Source: Winslowiella toletana (GTDB lineage: Bacteria > Pseudomonadota > Gammaproteobacteria > Enterobacterales > Enterobacteriaceae). Taken from it: a stretch of 64,000 nt of DNA. The position numbers and the translations under genes were made by a program. Each line of letters starts with the position of its first letter. Position 1 is the stretch's first letter. The DNA lies in contig NZ_CP134152.1 of the NCBI RefSeq assembly GCF_032164335.1, positions 682,001-746,000 of the forward strand. Direction: 5' to 3'. The notes below the pieces were generated by a model that was not told the DNA's origin, made no database searches, and worked only from the letters and a program-made list of their open reading frames with translations. Shown in pieces: positions 47,264 through 55,060 of this stretch.

Positions 47264-48157
47264 ATGTTTAAGCAGTTACAGGATATGGCGCTGTTTGCGC
47301 TGGTGGCAGAGGGCGGCAGCTTTACTGCAGCGGCACGCCGCGCCGGGCTACCAAAATCGAGCGTCAGCCAACGCATCAGCCAGCTGGAACAGTCGCTCGG
47401 CTTACGTTTGCTGAACCGTACTACCCGCCAGCTGAATCTGACCTTTGCTGGTGAACGTTACCTGATTCACTGTCAGGAGATGCTACAGGCCAGCGAACGC
47501 GCCGATCAGGCGATTGAGCGACTGCGCGATAACCCCAGCGGCAGGTTGCGCATCACCAGCCCGGCGGGTATTGGCGCGACGCTGCTGGCGCGTTGTAATG
47601 CCGGCTTTCAGCAGCAGTTTCCCGACGTGACGCTGGAAGTCTCGGTATCCGATGATATGCGAGATCTGGTGCAGGATGGCTTTGATATCGCCCTGCGCAC
47701 CGGCAAGCCGCAGGATTCATCGCTGATTGGCCGGCGCATTGGCTACTGCCAGCGCTATCTGGTGGCGGCTCCGGGCTATCTGGCGCAGCATTCGCCGATT
47801 TTGCATCCGCAACAGCTGGCGGAACATCGCTGTATTGCCCATCGCGCCTGGAGCGAATGGCTACTGAAGCGCGGCGAGGAGTGGTACAGCTGGCTACTGC
47901 CTCCGACGCATATGACGGACAACCTGGTGTATGCGCGCGAATGTGCGCTACAGGGAGCGGGCATTACCTTGCTGCCGCGCTTTTTAACCCATGATTTAAC
48001 CCGAGATAATGCGCTGGTACAGGTGTTACCGGAGTGGGAAGTCGAAGGCAATGAGTTATGGCTGGTTTATCCCAGCCGTAAGCTGAACTCACCGGCGCTG
48101 GCCTGTTTTATCGACTATGCCATCGGTTCGCCGGTGTTTACGGAGTTCTACAAGTAG
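47264..48157 (+). CDS. LysR-family transcriptional regulator
   Basis: 297 residues. The N-terminal winged helix has ALVAEGGSFTAAARRAGLPKSSVSQRISQLEQSLGLRLL (about residues 10-48, read in parts). An effector-binding domain starts near 90 (GRLRITSPAG). It belongs to the group of LysR proteins often found divergent from oxidoreductase genes. It starts 100 bp from the duplicated MDR gene and probably controls it. Confidence 0.92.
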   Translation: MFKQLQDMALFALVAEGGSFTAAARRAGLPKSSVSQRISQLEQSLGLRLLNRTTRQLNLTFAGERYLIHCQEMLQASERADQAIERLRDNPSGRLRITSPAGIGATLLARCNAGFQQQFPDVTLEVSVSDDMRDLVQDGFDIALRTGKPQDSSLIGRRIGYCQRYLVAAPGYLAQHSPILHPQQLAEHRCIAHRAWSEWLLKRGEEWYSWLLPPTHMTDNLVYARECALQGAGITLLPRFLTHDLTRDNALVQVLPEWEVEGNELWLVYPSRKLNSPALACFIDYAIGSPVFTEFYK

Positions 48158-48169
48158 CCACTAATGCAT

Positions 48170-48276
48170 AACAGATCAACTTAATAAGCATTCTCATTAT
48201 CATTTGGCTTTGCTATTCTGCTTGCTTAAGATTTTTCCTGGCTAAATTAAAGGCGGGTGTATGGCAGCGGTTCCGG
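48170..48276 (+). repeat. copy A of a 107-bp direct repeat (duplicated promoter and gene start)
   Basis: This matches 51241-51347 at 104 of 107 positions (differences at 48241, 48244 and 48248). It carries the Fur-like box at 48183-48201 and the promoter at 48204-48232. Copy A touches the lysR side, copy B touches the intact siderophore-interacting gene, and the effector module lies between. Confidence 0.93.
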
Positions 48277-48579
48277 ATTCGACATTATTAACTGAGCCTT
48301 GTATCTAATCCTCGGGGCAAGTAATGGTGAAGAGTTATCAGCTAACTGATTATCATTTAAGTGATTAATAAATATAGTATATAAAGCAAGAATGAACAGG
48401 GTGAACACTTTTCTACAAAATCATTTTTCTATTACATGAGTTAAATATGCTACTTAGAAGAGTGATCTCACAAAATTTTCTTGTGTGTAAGAATGTGTGC
48501 AGGCGTGATTTTTTCGGTATGTAATTTTAATAAAAACATATTATTATCTATTTCTTATCACTCCTGCGATCGACTAAAA

Positions 48580-48597
48580 CCGCGCCCTTAAGCGCGG
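48580..48597 (-). terminator. terminator of the effector-immunity operon
   Basis: On the minus strand CCGCGC-TTAAGG-GCGCGG is followed by TTTTAG, about 30 bp past the immunity gene stop. Short but well formed. Confidence 0.65.
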
Positions 48598-48624
48598 ATC
48601 GATACTCATTTATGCAGCTGGAGA

Positions 48625-48882
48625 CTAATTCTTAAAGCCCGGTTTTCCGTTGGCCTGACGCCATTCTTTGACTTCCTGAACAACACCTTCTGGACTATCT
48701 TCGCGTCCTTCTCGTGGATAATAAATAAGGTCTGAACCCTCTGGATGTTCACACAGACGTTCAAACTTCAAAAGATTATTTACATCTTCTTCTTCGCTTT
48801 CTTCTTCTGCATTGTAGATCCTACTAACCAATGCTAAAAATTCTTGCTCAGTATAATCAGAAATGGATTTTTTATTATTCAT
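48625..48882 (-). CDS. Im-type (colicin E / pyocin S) DNase immunity protein
   Basis: 85 residues, the length of Im2/Im7/Im8/Im9. [20 protein letters not shown] matches helix I; the variable acidic helix II ([18 protein letters not shown]) sets specificity. Helix III with [12 protein letters not shown] holds the Tyr-Tyr pair that contacts the DNase. The C-terminus is [15 protein letters not shown]. It would neutralise the HNH DNase domain encoded 9 bp upstream. It has no signal peptide, as expected for a cytoplasmic DNase inhibitor. Confidence 0.93.
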   Translation of the reverse strand: MNNKKSISDYTEQEFLALVSRIYNAEEESEEEDVNNLLKFERLCEHPEGSDLIYYPREGREDSPEGVVQEVKEWRQANGKPGFKN

Positions 48883-48891
48883 ATAACCACC

Positions 48892-50586
48892 TTATTTATT
48901 AGAATGAATATCAATATGCCGCCGGGGTGTTGTAACGCCCATGTTATCAACGTCATAGACTTCACCACCTTGGCCTATCGGCTTGATATGATGAATCTCA
49001 AACTTGATACGTTTTCCAACTCGCCCCTCTCTATACGTTGCCGGAGCCTTCCCTTTCTTCATATTAATAATATTTGAACCTTTAAATTGCCTTGATAACT
49101 CAGGATCTTTAGATACTTCAATCCAAAATGCTTCACGGAACTGGTCAAAGTTCGCAAACGTTCGGCCTCGCAGCTTATCCGCTATTTGGCTTGGAATCGG
49201 GGAACCATTACCGGTATTTGCATCCAACAGCCATATCCCGCTGACCTTCTGACCTTTACCCGTAACCTCTCCAGAGCTGTTGCGCAAATATATATATATC
49301 GGTGGAACATCCGATATTGGCAAGATAAGAATATAATCTGCAAATTTTTTCTCTTCCGGCGTAGGGCTGGTTGTAGCCTCAATCCCGGTGTCTTCCGGCA
49401 GCGGATTAACAATAACAGGATTCGGTATCCTTACCGGATTCTGGTTACCTGTATTTGAAGGAACATTGACACCTGAACTGTCGGGCGTCCAGATAATGGT
49501 AATACGCGGATCTTCCTCTGTGGTGAACGTATAAGCTTTTCGGCTGCTGTCCCACTCCATTTTGCGCACACGCACCCTATCTTTACCGGGTGGAGTATGC
49601 CAGCCATGAGGAACCGGATTACCTTTATCATCTTGTTCCCATGTATAACGCACACGGCTTGGCGCTTCACGCATCTGTTCCAGACGCATCCGGTCAATAA
49701 AGTCCTGTTCACCGTCGTTCAGTCTGCCGGGCATCATTCCCATCACAACTGCTGCGATGGGAGCACCGGGGCCGCTGGCTGCTACCCTTCCGAGTCCTGT
49801 AGCCATCTCACCAAGTTTTACTGCCCATGTTCCTGTTGTAATGGCTTTTCCACCCACCAGCCCAAGCACACTGGCTCCTTCAACCGCCATCTGAGCGTTA
49901 GCAGCACTTGTGGCTGCTGCTGTTGCCCGCTGGTATTCGACCTCCTCATGATTACCGAACCACCATTTATACAGGGCGCTTCGCTTTTTCGGCTTTGGAA
50001 TATCTTCTGCAGCTTTCTTTTTCCTGGCTGTCTGAGCGTGCTGGACAACATCATTATCTGATACAGGATCAGCAGGGGGAACGGCCTGATAAAATGCCAT
50101 CACAGCGAAATTGGTATGAGGTTCCTGATCTTCTCCGGCATCATTACAGCCCTCACCCTGCAGGCAGGATTTGGCGAACACACGATTGCGGTCACGTGCT
50201 TCAGCCAGTTGTTTGGCTTTTTCTTCTTCTGCGGCCTTACGTTCAGCAACCCATGCTTCAAGGGCTGCAATAGAAGGATCCGGGCCTCCTCCTACCCACT
50301 GTCCGGCAGGCGCAATTATCCAATTCGACCCGGAAGGGCAACCGCAGTGCACAATTGAACCGTCTACCGCTGCTATTTTTCCATTATTGGTATCACGGGG
50401 TTCACCGGATACGATAACCCCAACCTCACCACATTTGGGGCATCGGGTAGTTTTATCACCAACACGGACAACCCTTCGTCCGTGCTCGATATCATTGGAT
50501 ATTGAGGCGATACATTCAGCACCCGAGGCTGTTTTATCCCCCTCCAGTGCCGTGCCTCGCCCATAACAGGTAGAACGATTTCCCAT
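48892..50586 (-). CDS. PAAR-tipped T6SS effector with pyocin-S and colicin-type HNH DNase domains
   Basis: 564 residues. The first ~95 form a PAAR-type spike tip with conserved GDKT and Cys-rich HCGCPSGSNW. A charged Ala/Lys-rich region and a hydrophobic Gly/Ala stretch (about 225-295) follow, then a pyocin-S-type domain (about 300-480). The C-terminal HNH nuclease core has His532/His533 (FEIHHIKPI), Asn548, His557 and His561 (RRHIDIH). The spacing between these residues equals that in colicin E9 (His102/103, Asn118, His127, His131). It should ride on a VgrG tip, enter target cells and degrade DNA. Its start overlaps the upstream gene's stop (TAATG), and the Im-type gene follows. Confidence 0.92.
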   Translation of the reverse strand: MGNRSTCYGRGTALEGDKTASGAECIASISNDIEHGRRVVRVGDKTTRCPKCGEVGVIVSGEPRDTNNGKIAAVDGSIVHCGCPSGSNWIIAPAGQWVGGGPDPSIAALEAWVAERKAAEEEKAKQLAEARDRNRVFAKSCLQGEGCNDAGEDQEPHTNFAVMAFYQAVPPADPVSDNDVVQHAQTARKKKAAEDIPKPKKRSALYKWWFGNHEEVEYQRATAAATSAANAQMAVEGASVLGLVGGKAITTGTWAVKLGEMATGLGRVAASGPGAPIAAVVMGMMPGRLNDGEQDFIDRMRLEQMREAPSRVRYTWEQDDKGNPVPHGWHTPPGKDRVRVRKMEWDSSRKAYTFTTEEDPRITIIWTPDSSGVNVPSNTGNQNPVRIPNPVIVNPLPEDTGIEATTSPTPEEKKFADYILILPISDVPPIYIYLRNSSGEVTGKGQKVSGIWLLDANTGNGSPIPSQIADKLRGRTFANFDQFREAFWIEVSKDPELSRQFKGSNIINMKKGKAPATYREGRVGKRIKFEIHHIKPIGQGGEVYDVDNMGVTTPRRHIDIHSNK

Positions 50587-50990
50587 TACGCCACCTCGCT
50601 TGATGGCAGGAAATCTTCTGGCATCGTTTCTCCTTCACGCCCGACAATCATTGGCCCATGGCACAAAGTGCTGATAATCTCATCACCGTTATCCAGACGG
50701 CTACCAACGAGCTCCACACTGCGGGCATTGACTTCACTTCTCTTACCCGCTCCCGTTATAATTTTCGCAGTTCTGCCATTCGCATAAACAACGTCATCAC
50801 CTTCCAGTGCAACATTCAATTTTGTTCTATCTGAAAGTTCGATCTGATTTCCATTCCAGGAGGCATGAACCGTTCCGCCCTCCCTGGTGAGGCTACCCTC
50901 CACAGCAATACGGTACAGGGCCGTAAACGGTGATTGCTCCATTGTTGACAGCAGTTCCGGTGCCAGTTCATTGGTAAATTGACGTGTCAT
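50586..50990 (-). CDS. small protein of unknown function coupled to the PAAR-DNase effector
   Basis: 134 residues, no signal peptide or membrane segment. It is predicted to be beta-rich: short strands in VHASWNGNQIELSDRTKLNVALEGDDVVYANG, then NGDEIISTLCHGPMIVGREGETMPEDFLP (each read in parts). Its stop overlaps the effector start (TAATG), so the two are made together in this order, the place usually held by adaptors or chaperones that load a PAAR effector. I do not recognise the family. It has no resemblance to the DUF1795 chaperone at 21375. Confidence 0.75.
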   Translation of the reverse strand: MTRQFTNELAPELLSTMEQSPFTALYRIAVEGSLTREGGTVHASWNGNQIELSDRTKLNVALEGDDVVYANGRTAKIITGAGKRSEVNARSVELVGSRLDNGDEIISTLCHGPMIVGREGETMPEDFLPSSEVA

Positions 50991-51331
50991 TCCTTTTTCC
51001 TTGTCATTCCCATGGTTTAACTGATGAAATTCTAACCGATTTGTAATTTGACTTAAAAGAGATGGTTGTCATGGGGTTAAAAATCAATATCGAAGTAGCA
51101 GTGATGGTTTATTTGTGTTCGCTAATATTTATTGTCCCCGCCGTCACTCCGATCTGATTTATCAGCATGGCCAAAACCCTTAACGACACGATAGATTTCG
51201 CAGCCTGGCGACCAGGCTGGCCAGCCAACCTTAAATCAACAACAGATCAACTTAATAAGCATTCTCATTATCATTTGGCTTTGCTATTCTGCTTGCTTAA
51301 GATTTTTCCTGACTCAATCAAAGGCGGGTGT
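50991..51331. other. junction between effector module and the siderophore-interacting gene
   Basis: 341 bp without a gene. The left part holds the effector operon promoter region (minus strand). A short hairpin GCCTGG-CGA-CCAGGC lies at 51203-51217, close to the right edge of the inserted DNA. Copy B of the 107-bp repeat (51241-51347) runs into the next gene. An open frame from ATG 51167 continues into that gene but crosses the Fur box and promoter, so it is not the real start. Confidence 0.7.
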
Positions 51332-51347
51332 ATGGCAGCGGTTCCGG
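51241..51347 (+). repeat. copy B of the 107-bp direct repeat (native promoter copy)
   Basis: The same sequence as 48170-48276 with three differences. This copy is continuous with the intact downstream coding sequence, so it is the functional, presumably ancestral, one. Confidence 0.93.
51254..51303 (+). promoter_or_regulatory. Fur-box promoter of the siderophore-interacting gene
   Basis: AATAAGCATTCTCATTATC (51254-51272) matches the 19-bp Fur consensus at 14 positions, including all of TCATTATC. A promoter follows at once: -35 TTGGCT (51275-51280), 17-bp spacer, -10 TAAGAT (51298-51303). Fur-Fe(II) bound here would block RNA polymerase, so the gene should be induced by iron starvation. Confidence 0.78.
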
Positions 51348-52228
51348 GTTATCGTGTATTCAATGTGGTGCTTGCACGCAAACAGCTGCTCTCTCCATCA
51401 ATGCTGTGCTGTGTGTTCAGTGGAGAAGAAGTCCGGCATATGAAGATGGACGCGCCGGATCAGCGCATTAAGCTGCTGTTTCCCGCCCTGAACGGCTCGC
51501 CCGCCGCGTTTTCAGTTGAAGGCTCCTGGTGGGAGCAGGCCAAAGCGATGGCAGCAGAGTGCCGCCCGATTGCACGCACTTACACAATTCGCCGCGTGAA
51601 TGCCGATGCCGGCGAGATGGAAGTCGAGTTTGTGATGCACGGCACGGAGGGGCCAGCATCAGCCTGGGCAGCGGCGGCAGAGCCGGGTGACGGATTGCAG
51701 ATTGTTGCGCCAAATCGTGACCATTGCGATGACAGCGGCGGTTACGAGTGGAAACCCGATCCGCAGGCAGAACGCGCGCTGGTGATCGCCGATGAGACGG
51801 CGCTACCGGCGGCGAAAGGTATTCTTGAGCAGCTGGCACTACGTAAGACGCCACCGCAGGTACAGATTTTCCTCGAAGTGCCGAAGCGAAGTGACTGCAT
51901 CGATCTGAGCCAGTTCGCTTTTGCTGAAGTGCACTGGCTGCCGCGTGAAGAGAGCGGTGCCAGCTATGGCGAAGCACTGCTGAGTGCGGTTCAGCAGCAC
52001 GTCAGGCTGCCGGAATATGCGCTGACGCGACAGGCATTACGTGAAGAAGATGAGGGCGAAATTCTTTGGGATCGTGCCGCCAGTGAAGATATCCGTTTTC
52101 ACGGCTGGGTCGCGGCGGAGTCCCGTTCGGTAAAACATCTGCGCCGCCATCTGATCGGCGAGTGCGGATTATCACAGGATACCATCAGCTTTATGGCCTA
52201 CTGGAGTCGCGGACGCCGCCCGCAATAA
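51332..52228 (+). CDS. siderophore-interacting flavoprotein (SIP/ViuB/YqjH type)
   Basis: 298 residues. SIP-family proteins use NAD(P)H and FAD to reduce Fe(III)-siderophores in the cytoplasm and release iron. The FAD-binding barrel contains ARTYTIRRVNADAGEMEVEFVMHG (about residues 83-106), with R-x-Y-T as the flavin motif, then GPASAWAAAAEPGD. The NADH domain contains ALVIADETALPAAKGIL and the C-terminal FHGWVAAESRSVKHLRRHL. It starts at ATG 51332 after AAGG, downstream of a Fur box, consistent with an iron role. It is longer than E. coli YqjH. Confidence 0.88.
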   Translation: MAAVPGYRVFNVVLARKQLLSPSMLCCVFSGEEVRHMKMDAPDQRIKLLFPALNGSPAAFSVEGSWWEQAKAMAAECRPIARTYTIRRVNADAGEMEVEFVMHGTEGPASAWAAAAEPGDGLQIVAPNRDHCDDSGGYEWKPDPQAERALVIADETALPAAKGILEQLALRKTPPQVQIFLEVPKRSDCIDLSQFAFAEVHWLPREESGASYGEALLSAVQQHVRLPEYALTRQALREEDEGEILWDRAASEDIRFHGWVAAESRSVKHLRRHLIGECGLSQDTISFMAYWSRGRRPQ

Positions 52229-52255
52229 AAAACGGGTGACGTAAACGCCACCCGT
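52226..52255 (-). terminator. terminator of ettA
   Basis: On the minus strand ACGGGTG / CACCCGT forms a 7-bp stem followed by TTTTTTATTG, about 60 bp past the ettA stop. A second imperfect inverted repeat lies at 52274-52302. The first hairpin could also act on the convergent siderophore gene. Confidence 0.7.
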
Positions 52256-52313
52256 TGATGACATCTGTTTTCCTGACGGACGGTGTTCACGCCGCCCGTT
52301 CAGAAGAGAGATG

Positions 52314-53981
52314 CTATTTGGTCATACGTTTGTACTTAATACGCTTCGGCTCCAGCGCTTCCGCGCCGAGGGTGCGTTTCTTATACTCTTCGTATTCAGT
52401 AAAGTTACCTTCGAAGAACTCGACTTTACCTTCATTCTGGTAATCCAGAATATGGGTAGCGATACGGTCAAGGAACCAGCGGTCATGCGAGATCACCATG
52501 GCACAGCCAGGGAATTCCAGCAGGGCGTTTTCCAGCGCACGCAGGGTTTCGATATCCAGGTCGTTGGTAGGTTCATCGAGCAGCAGCATATTGCCGCCAA
52601 CCTGCAACAGCTTAGCCAGATGCAGACGGCCACGCTCACCACCGGACAACTCGCCAACGCGTTTGCCCTGGTCGACGCCTTTAAAGTTAAAGCGGCCCAC
52701 ATAAGCACGGCTTGGCATCTCGGTATTACCGATACGCATGATGTCCTGGCCGCCGGACACTTCTTCCCAGACGGTTTTTGAGTTATCCATCGCGTCGCGG
52801 AACTGATCGACGGAAGCCAGCTTAACGGTGTCGCCCAGTTCGACGCTGCCGCCGTTCGGCTGTTCCTGACCGGATAACATGCGGAACAGGGTTGATTTAC
52901 CGGCACCGTTCGGGCCGATAATGCCGACGATTGCGCCCTTCGGTACGGAGAAGGTCAAATCGTCGATCAGTACGCGGTCACCGTAAGACTTGCTCAGGCC
53001 GTTAACTTCAACCACTTTGTCACCGAGGCGTGGGCCTGGTGGAATAAACAGTTCGTTGGTTTCGTTACGTTTCTGGTATTCAGTGCTGTTCAGCTCTTCA
53101 AAGCGCGCCAGACGGGCTTTGCCTTTAGACTGACGGCCTTTGGCACCCTGACGCACCCACTCCAGCTCTTTCTCAATCGATTTACGACGAGCGGCTTCGG
53201 AAGAGGCTTCCTGTGCCAGGCGCTGATCTTTCTGCTCCAGCCATGAAGAGTAGTTACCTTCCCACGGAATACCTTCACCACGGTCAAGCTCCAGAATCCA
53301 GCCAGCAACGTTATCGAGGAAGTAACGGTCGTGGGTAATCGCCACCACTGTACCTTCGAAGTCGTGCAGGAAGCGCTCAAGCCACGCCACGGATTCAGCA
53401 TCCAGGTGGTTGGTCGGTTCATCGAGCAGCAGCATATCTGGTTTTTCCAGCAGCAGACGGCAAATCGCCACGCGGCGACGCTCACCACCGGAAAGGTTAG
53501 CGATTTTCGCATCCCAGTCCGGCAGGCGCAGTGCATCAGCAGCGCGCTCCAGTTGGGCATTGAGGTTATGGCCGTCGTGAGCCTGAATAATCTCTTCCAG
53601 CTTACCTTGCTCAGCTGCCAGCTTATCGAAATCTGCATCCGGCTCGGCGTACAGTGCGTACACTTCGTCGAGGCGTTTCAACGCGCCGACGACTTCAGAC
53701 ACTGCTTCTTCGATGGATTCGCGAACCGTATGCTCAAGATTGAGCTGCGGTTCCTGCGGCAGATAGCCGATCTTCAGGCCAGGCTGCGGGCGCGCTTCAC
53801 CTTCGATATCTTTATCGATACCGGCCATGATACGCAGCAGGGTAGATTTACCGGCACCGTTCAGACCCAGTACGCCAATCTTTGCGCCCGGGAAAAAACT
53901 CAGGGAGATGTTCTTGAGAATGTGACGCTTCGGCGGAACCACTTTGCCGACGCGATGCATGCTATAGACGAATTGAGCCAC
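52314..53981 (-). CDS. ettA: EttA, ABC-F translational throttle ATPase
   Basis: 555 residues, the E. coli length. Two ABC domains in one chain: Walker A GLNGAGKST and GPNGAGKST, signatures LSGGERRRVAICRLLL and LSGGERGRLHLAKLL. The ABC-F linker is between them (about 245-310), and there are no membrane segments. EttA binds the ribosomal E site and gates the first peptide bond according to ATP level. In E. coli it directly follows nadR on the opposite strand, so it marks the right edge of the accessory block. Confidence 0.96.
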   Translation of the reverse strand: MAQFVYSMHRVGKVVPPKRHILKNISLSFFPGAKIGVLGLNGAGKSTLLRIMAGIDKDIEGEARPQPGLKIGYLPQEPQLNLEHTVRESIEEAVSEVVGALKRLDEVYALYAEPDADFDKLAAEQGKLEEIIQAHDGHNLNAQLERAADALRLPDWDAKIANLSGGERRRVAICRLLLEKPDMLLLDEPTNHLDAESVAWLERFLHDFEGTVVAITHDRYFLDNVAGWILELDRGEGIPWEGNYSSWLEQKDQRLAQEASSEAARRKSIEKELEWVRQGAKGRQSKGKARLARFEELNSTEYQKRNETNELFIPPGPRLGDKVVEVNGLSKSYGDRVLIDDLTFSVPKGAIVGIIGPNGAGKSTLFRMLSGQEQPNGGSVELGDTVKLASVDQFRDAMDNSKTVWEEVSGGQDIMRIGNTEMPSRAYVGRFNFKGVDQGKRVGELSGGERGRLHLAKLLQVGGNMLLLDEPTNDLDIETLRALENALLEFPGCAMVISHDRWFLDRIATHILDYQNEGKVEFFEGNFTEYEEYKKRTLGAEALEPKRIKYKRMTK

Positions 53982-54150
53982 GTTAAAATGAGCCTCTTAT
54001 GGTCTGTGTTGTTGTTGGGGCGGGACTGCCCACTCAGATGACGAAGTTTAGCTGTTTTCCGCCTTTAATCACAGCCGATGCCCGGAGGAATCTGTCGATT
54101 TTGCCGAAAGACGGTTTTATATAAAGAGGCGAAAGGCGAGGCCGCCTGCC

Positions 54151-54912
54151 TCAGGTCATGACCTGAACCTCAGCCTCTTTCATTTTTTGCGCCAGCGCTC
54201 GGGGTGGCGCGCTGTCGCTGATCAGATTGTCAAACAGCTGCAATTCGCCGATGCGCGCCGGCAGCACTTTACCGAATTTGCTGCTGTCGGCCAGCAGCAC
54301 TTTGCGCTGAGCGCGCTGCAATGCGTAGTGCTTCATCTGCAACTCATTGACGTTGTAGCAGGTGGCTCCCTGCTCCGCATCAATGCCCGCCGCAGAAATT
54401 AACGCCAGCGAAGGGCAGAGCACATCCAGCACGTGGTGGTGACCAACCGGGGTGAAAATCGCGTTGTCCGGATGAAATTCACCGCCGCTAAGAATGACGT
54501 TGCAGGCACTTTTCTCTTTCAGCGCGAGAAAGGTGTTCATTGCGCAGCAGATGGCGGTGAAAGGCAGGCTGTCGTCAATCGCATCGATCACATACGGTAT
54601 GGTGGTGCCGCAGTCGAAAAATACCGTGTCATTAGCGTTAACCAGCGCCGCGGCCAGCTGGCCGAGCTGCTGCTTTTTACTGACGTTTTGTGACTGTTGA
54701 TCGGAGACAAAGTAGTGACCATGGCTGTTACGCGGATCGCTGACTATATAGCCCCCCAACAGCACCAGCGTTGACGGCTGCTCGTTCAGATCGCGCCGGA
54801 TTGTCATCTCGGAGACGGCCAGCAACTGTGCGGCGTCCTTCAGATGGATCTTGTCGATGCGCTTTAACGCCTGCGCCAGTTTATTCACGCGCTCGTCGCG
54901 CCGGGTTTCCAT
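54151..54912 (-). CDS. deoR: DeoR, deoxyribonucleoside operon repressor
   Basis: 253 residues, close to E. coli DeoR (252). METRRDERVNKLAQALKRIDKIHLKDAAQLLAVSEMTIRRDL (read in parts) aligns with the E. coli N-terminus and helix-turn-helix. The C-terminal sugar-phosphate sensing domain has FFDCGTTIPYVIDAIDD and SKFGKVLPARIG. It should repress deoCABD until deoxyribose-5-phosphate builds up. I start at ATG 54912, after AAGGAA; the frame is open upstream to 55083 but has no similarity there. It lies 148 bp downstream of the NRPS gene on the same strand. Confidence 0.9.
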   Translation of the reverse strand: METRRDERVNKLAQALKRIDKIHLKDAAQLLAVSEMTIRRDLNEQPSTLVLLGGYIVSDPRNSHGHYFVSDQQSQNVSKKQQLGQLAAALVNANDTVFFDCGTTIPYVIDAIDDSLPFTAICCAMNTFLALKEKSACNVILSGGEFHPDNAIFTPVGHHHVLDVLCPSLALISAAGIDAEQGATCYNVNELQMKHYALQRAQRKVLLADSSKFGKVLPARIGELQLFDNLISDSAPPRALAQKMKEAEVQVMT

Positions 54913-55060
54913 GGTGACGTTCCTTAAATGAGTATCCTCTGCCAGATGATGCGATGCGGGTGAACTTCGCGCGCAGCCCATCACAGGCAAGTTCCTGATA
55001 TTACCTTTAATCAGAACGTCGCGTAAACCTCGCGCACCACCAGAGCAGAGGCGTATCACA

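Larger units (their letters stand above)
48158..48624. other. AT-rich junction between lysR and the effector module
   Basis: 467 bp with no full gene. It begins with copy A of a 107-bp repeat from the siderophore-interacting gene (48170-48276), including Fur box, promoter, ribosome-binding site and the first five codons. The copied reading frame (ATG 48261) runs off into foreign sequence and stops after 15 codons. The remaining ~300 bp are AT-rich and end with the terminator of the immunity gene. Confidence 0.75.

Noticed and set aside
48261-48308. 15-codon frame starting in copy A of the repeat
   Set aside because: It is the copied first five codons of the siderophore-interacting gene running into unrelated sequence; not a real gene.
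51167-51331. Upstream in-frame extension of the siderophore-interacting gene
   Set aside because: The extension would translate through the Fur box and promoter and has no family similarity; ATG 51332 with AAGG upstream fits better.
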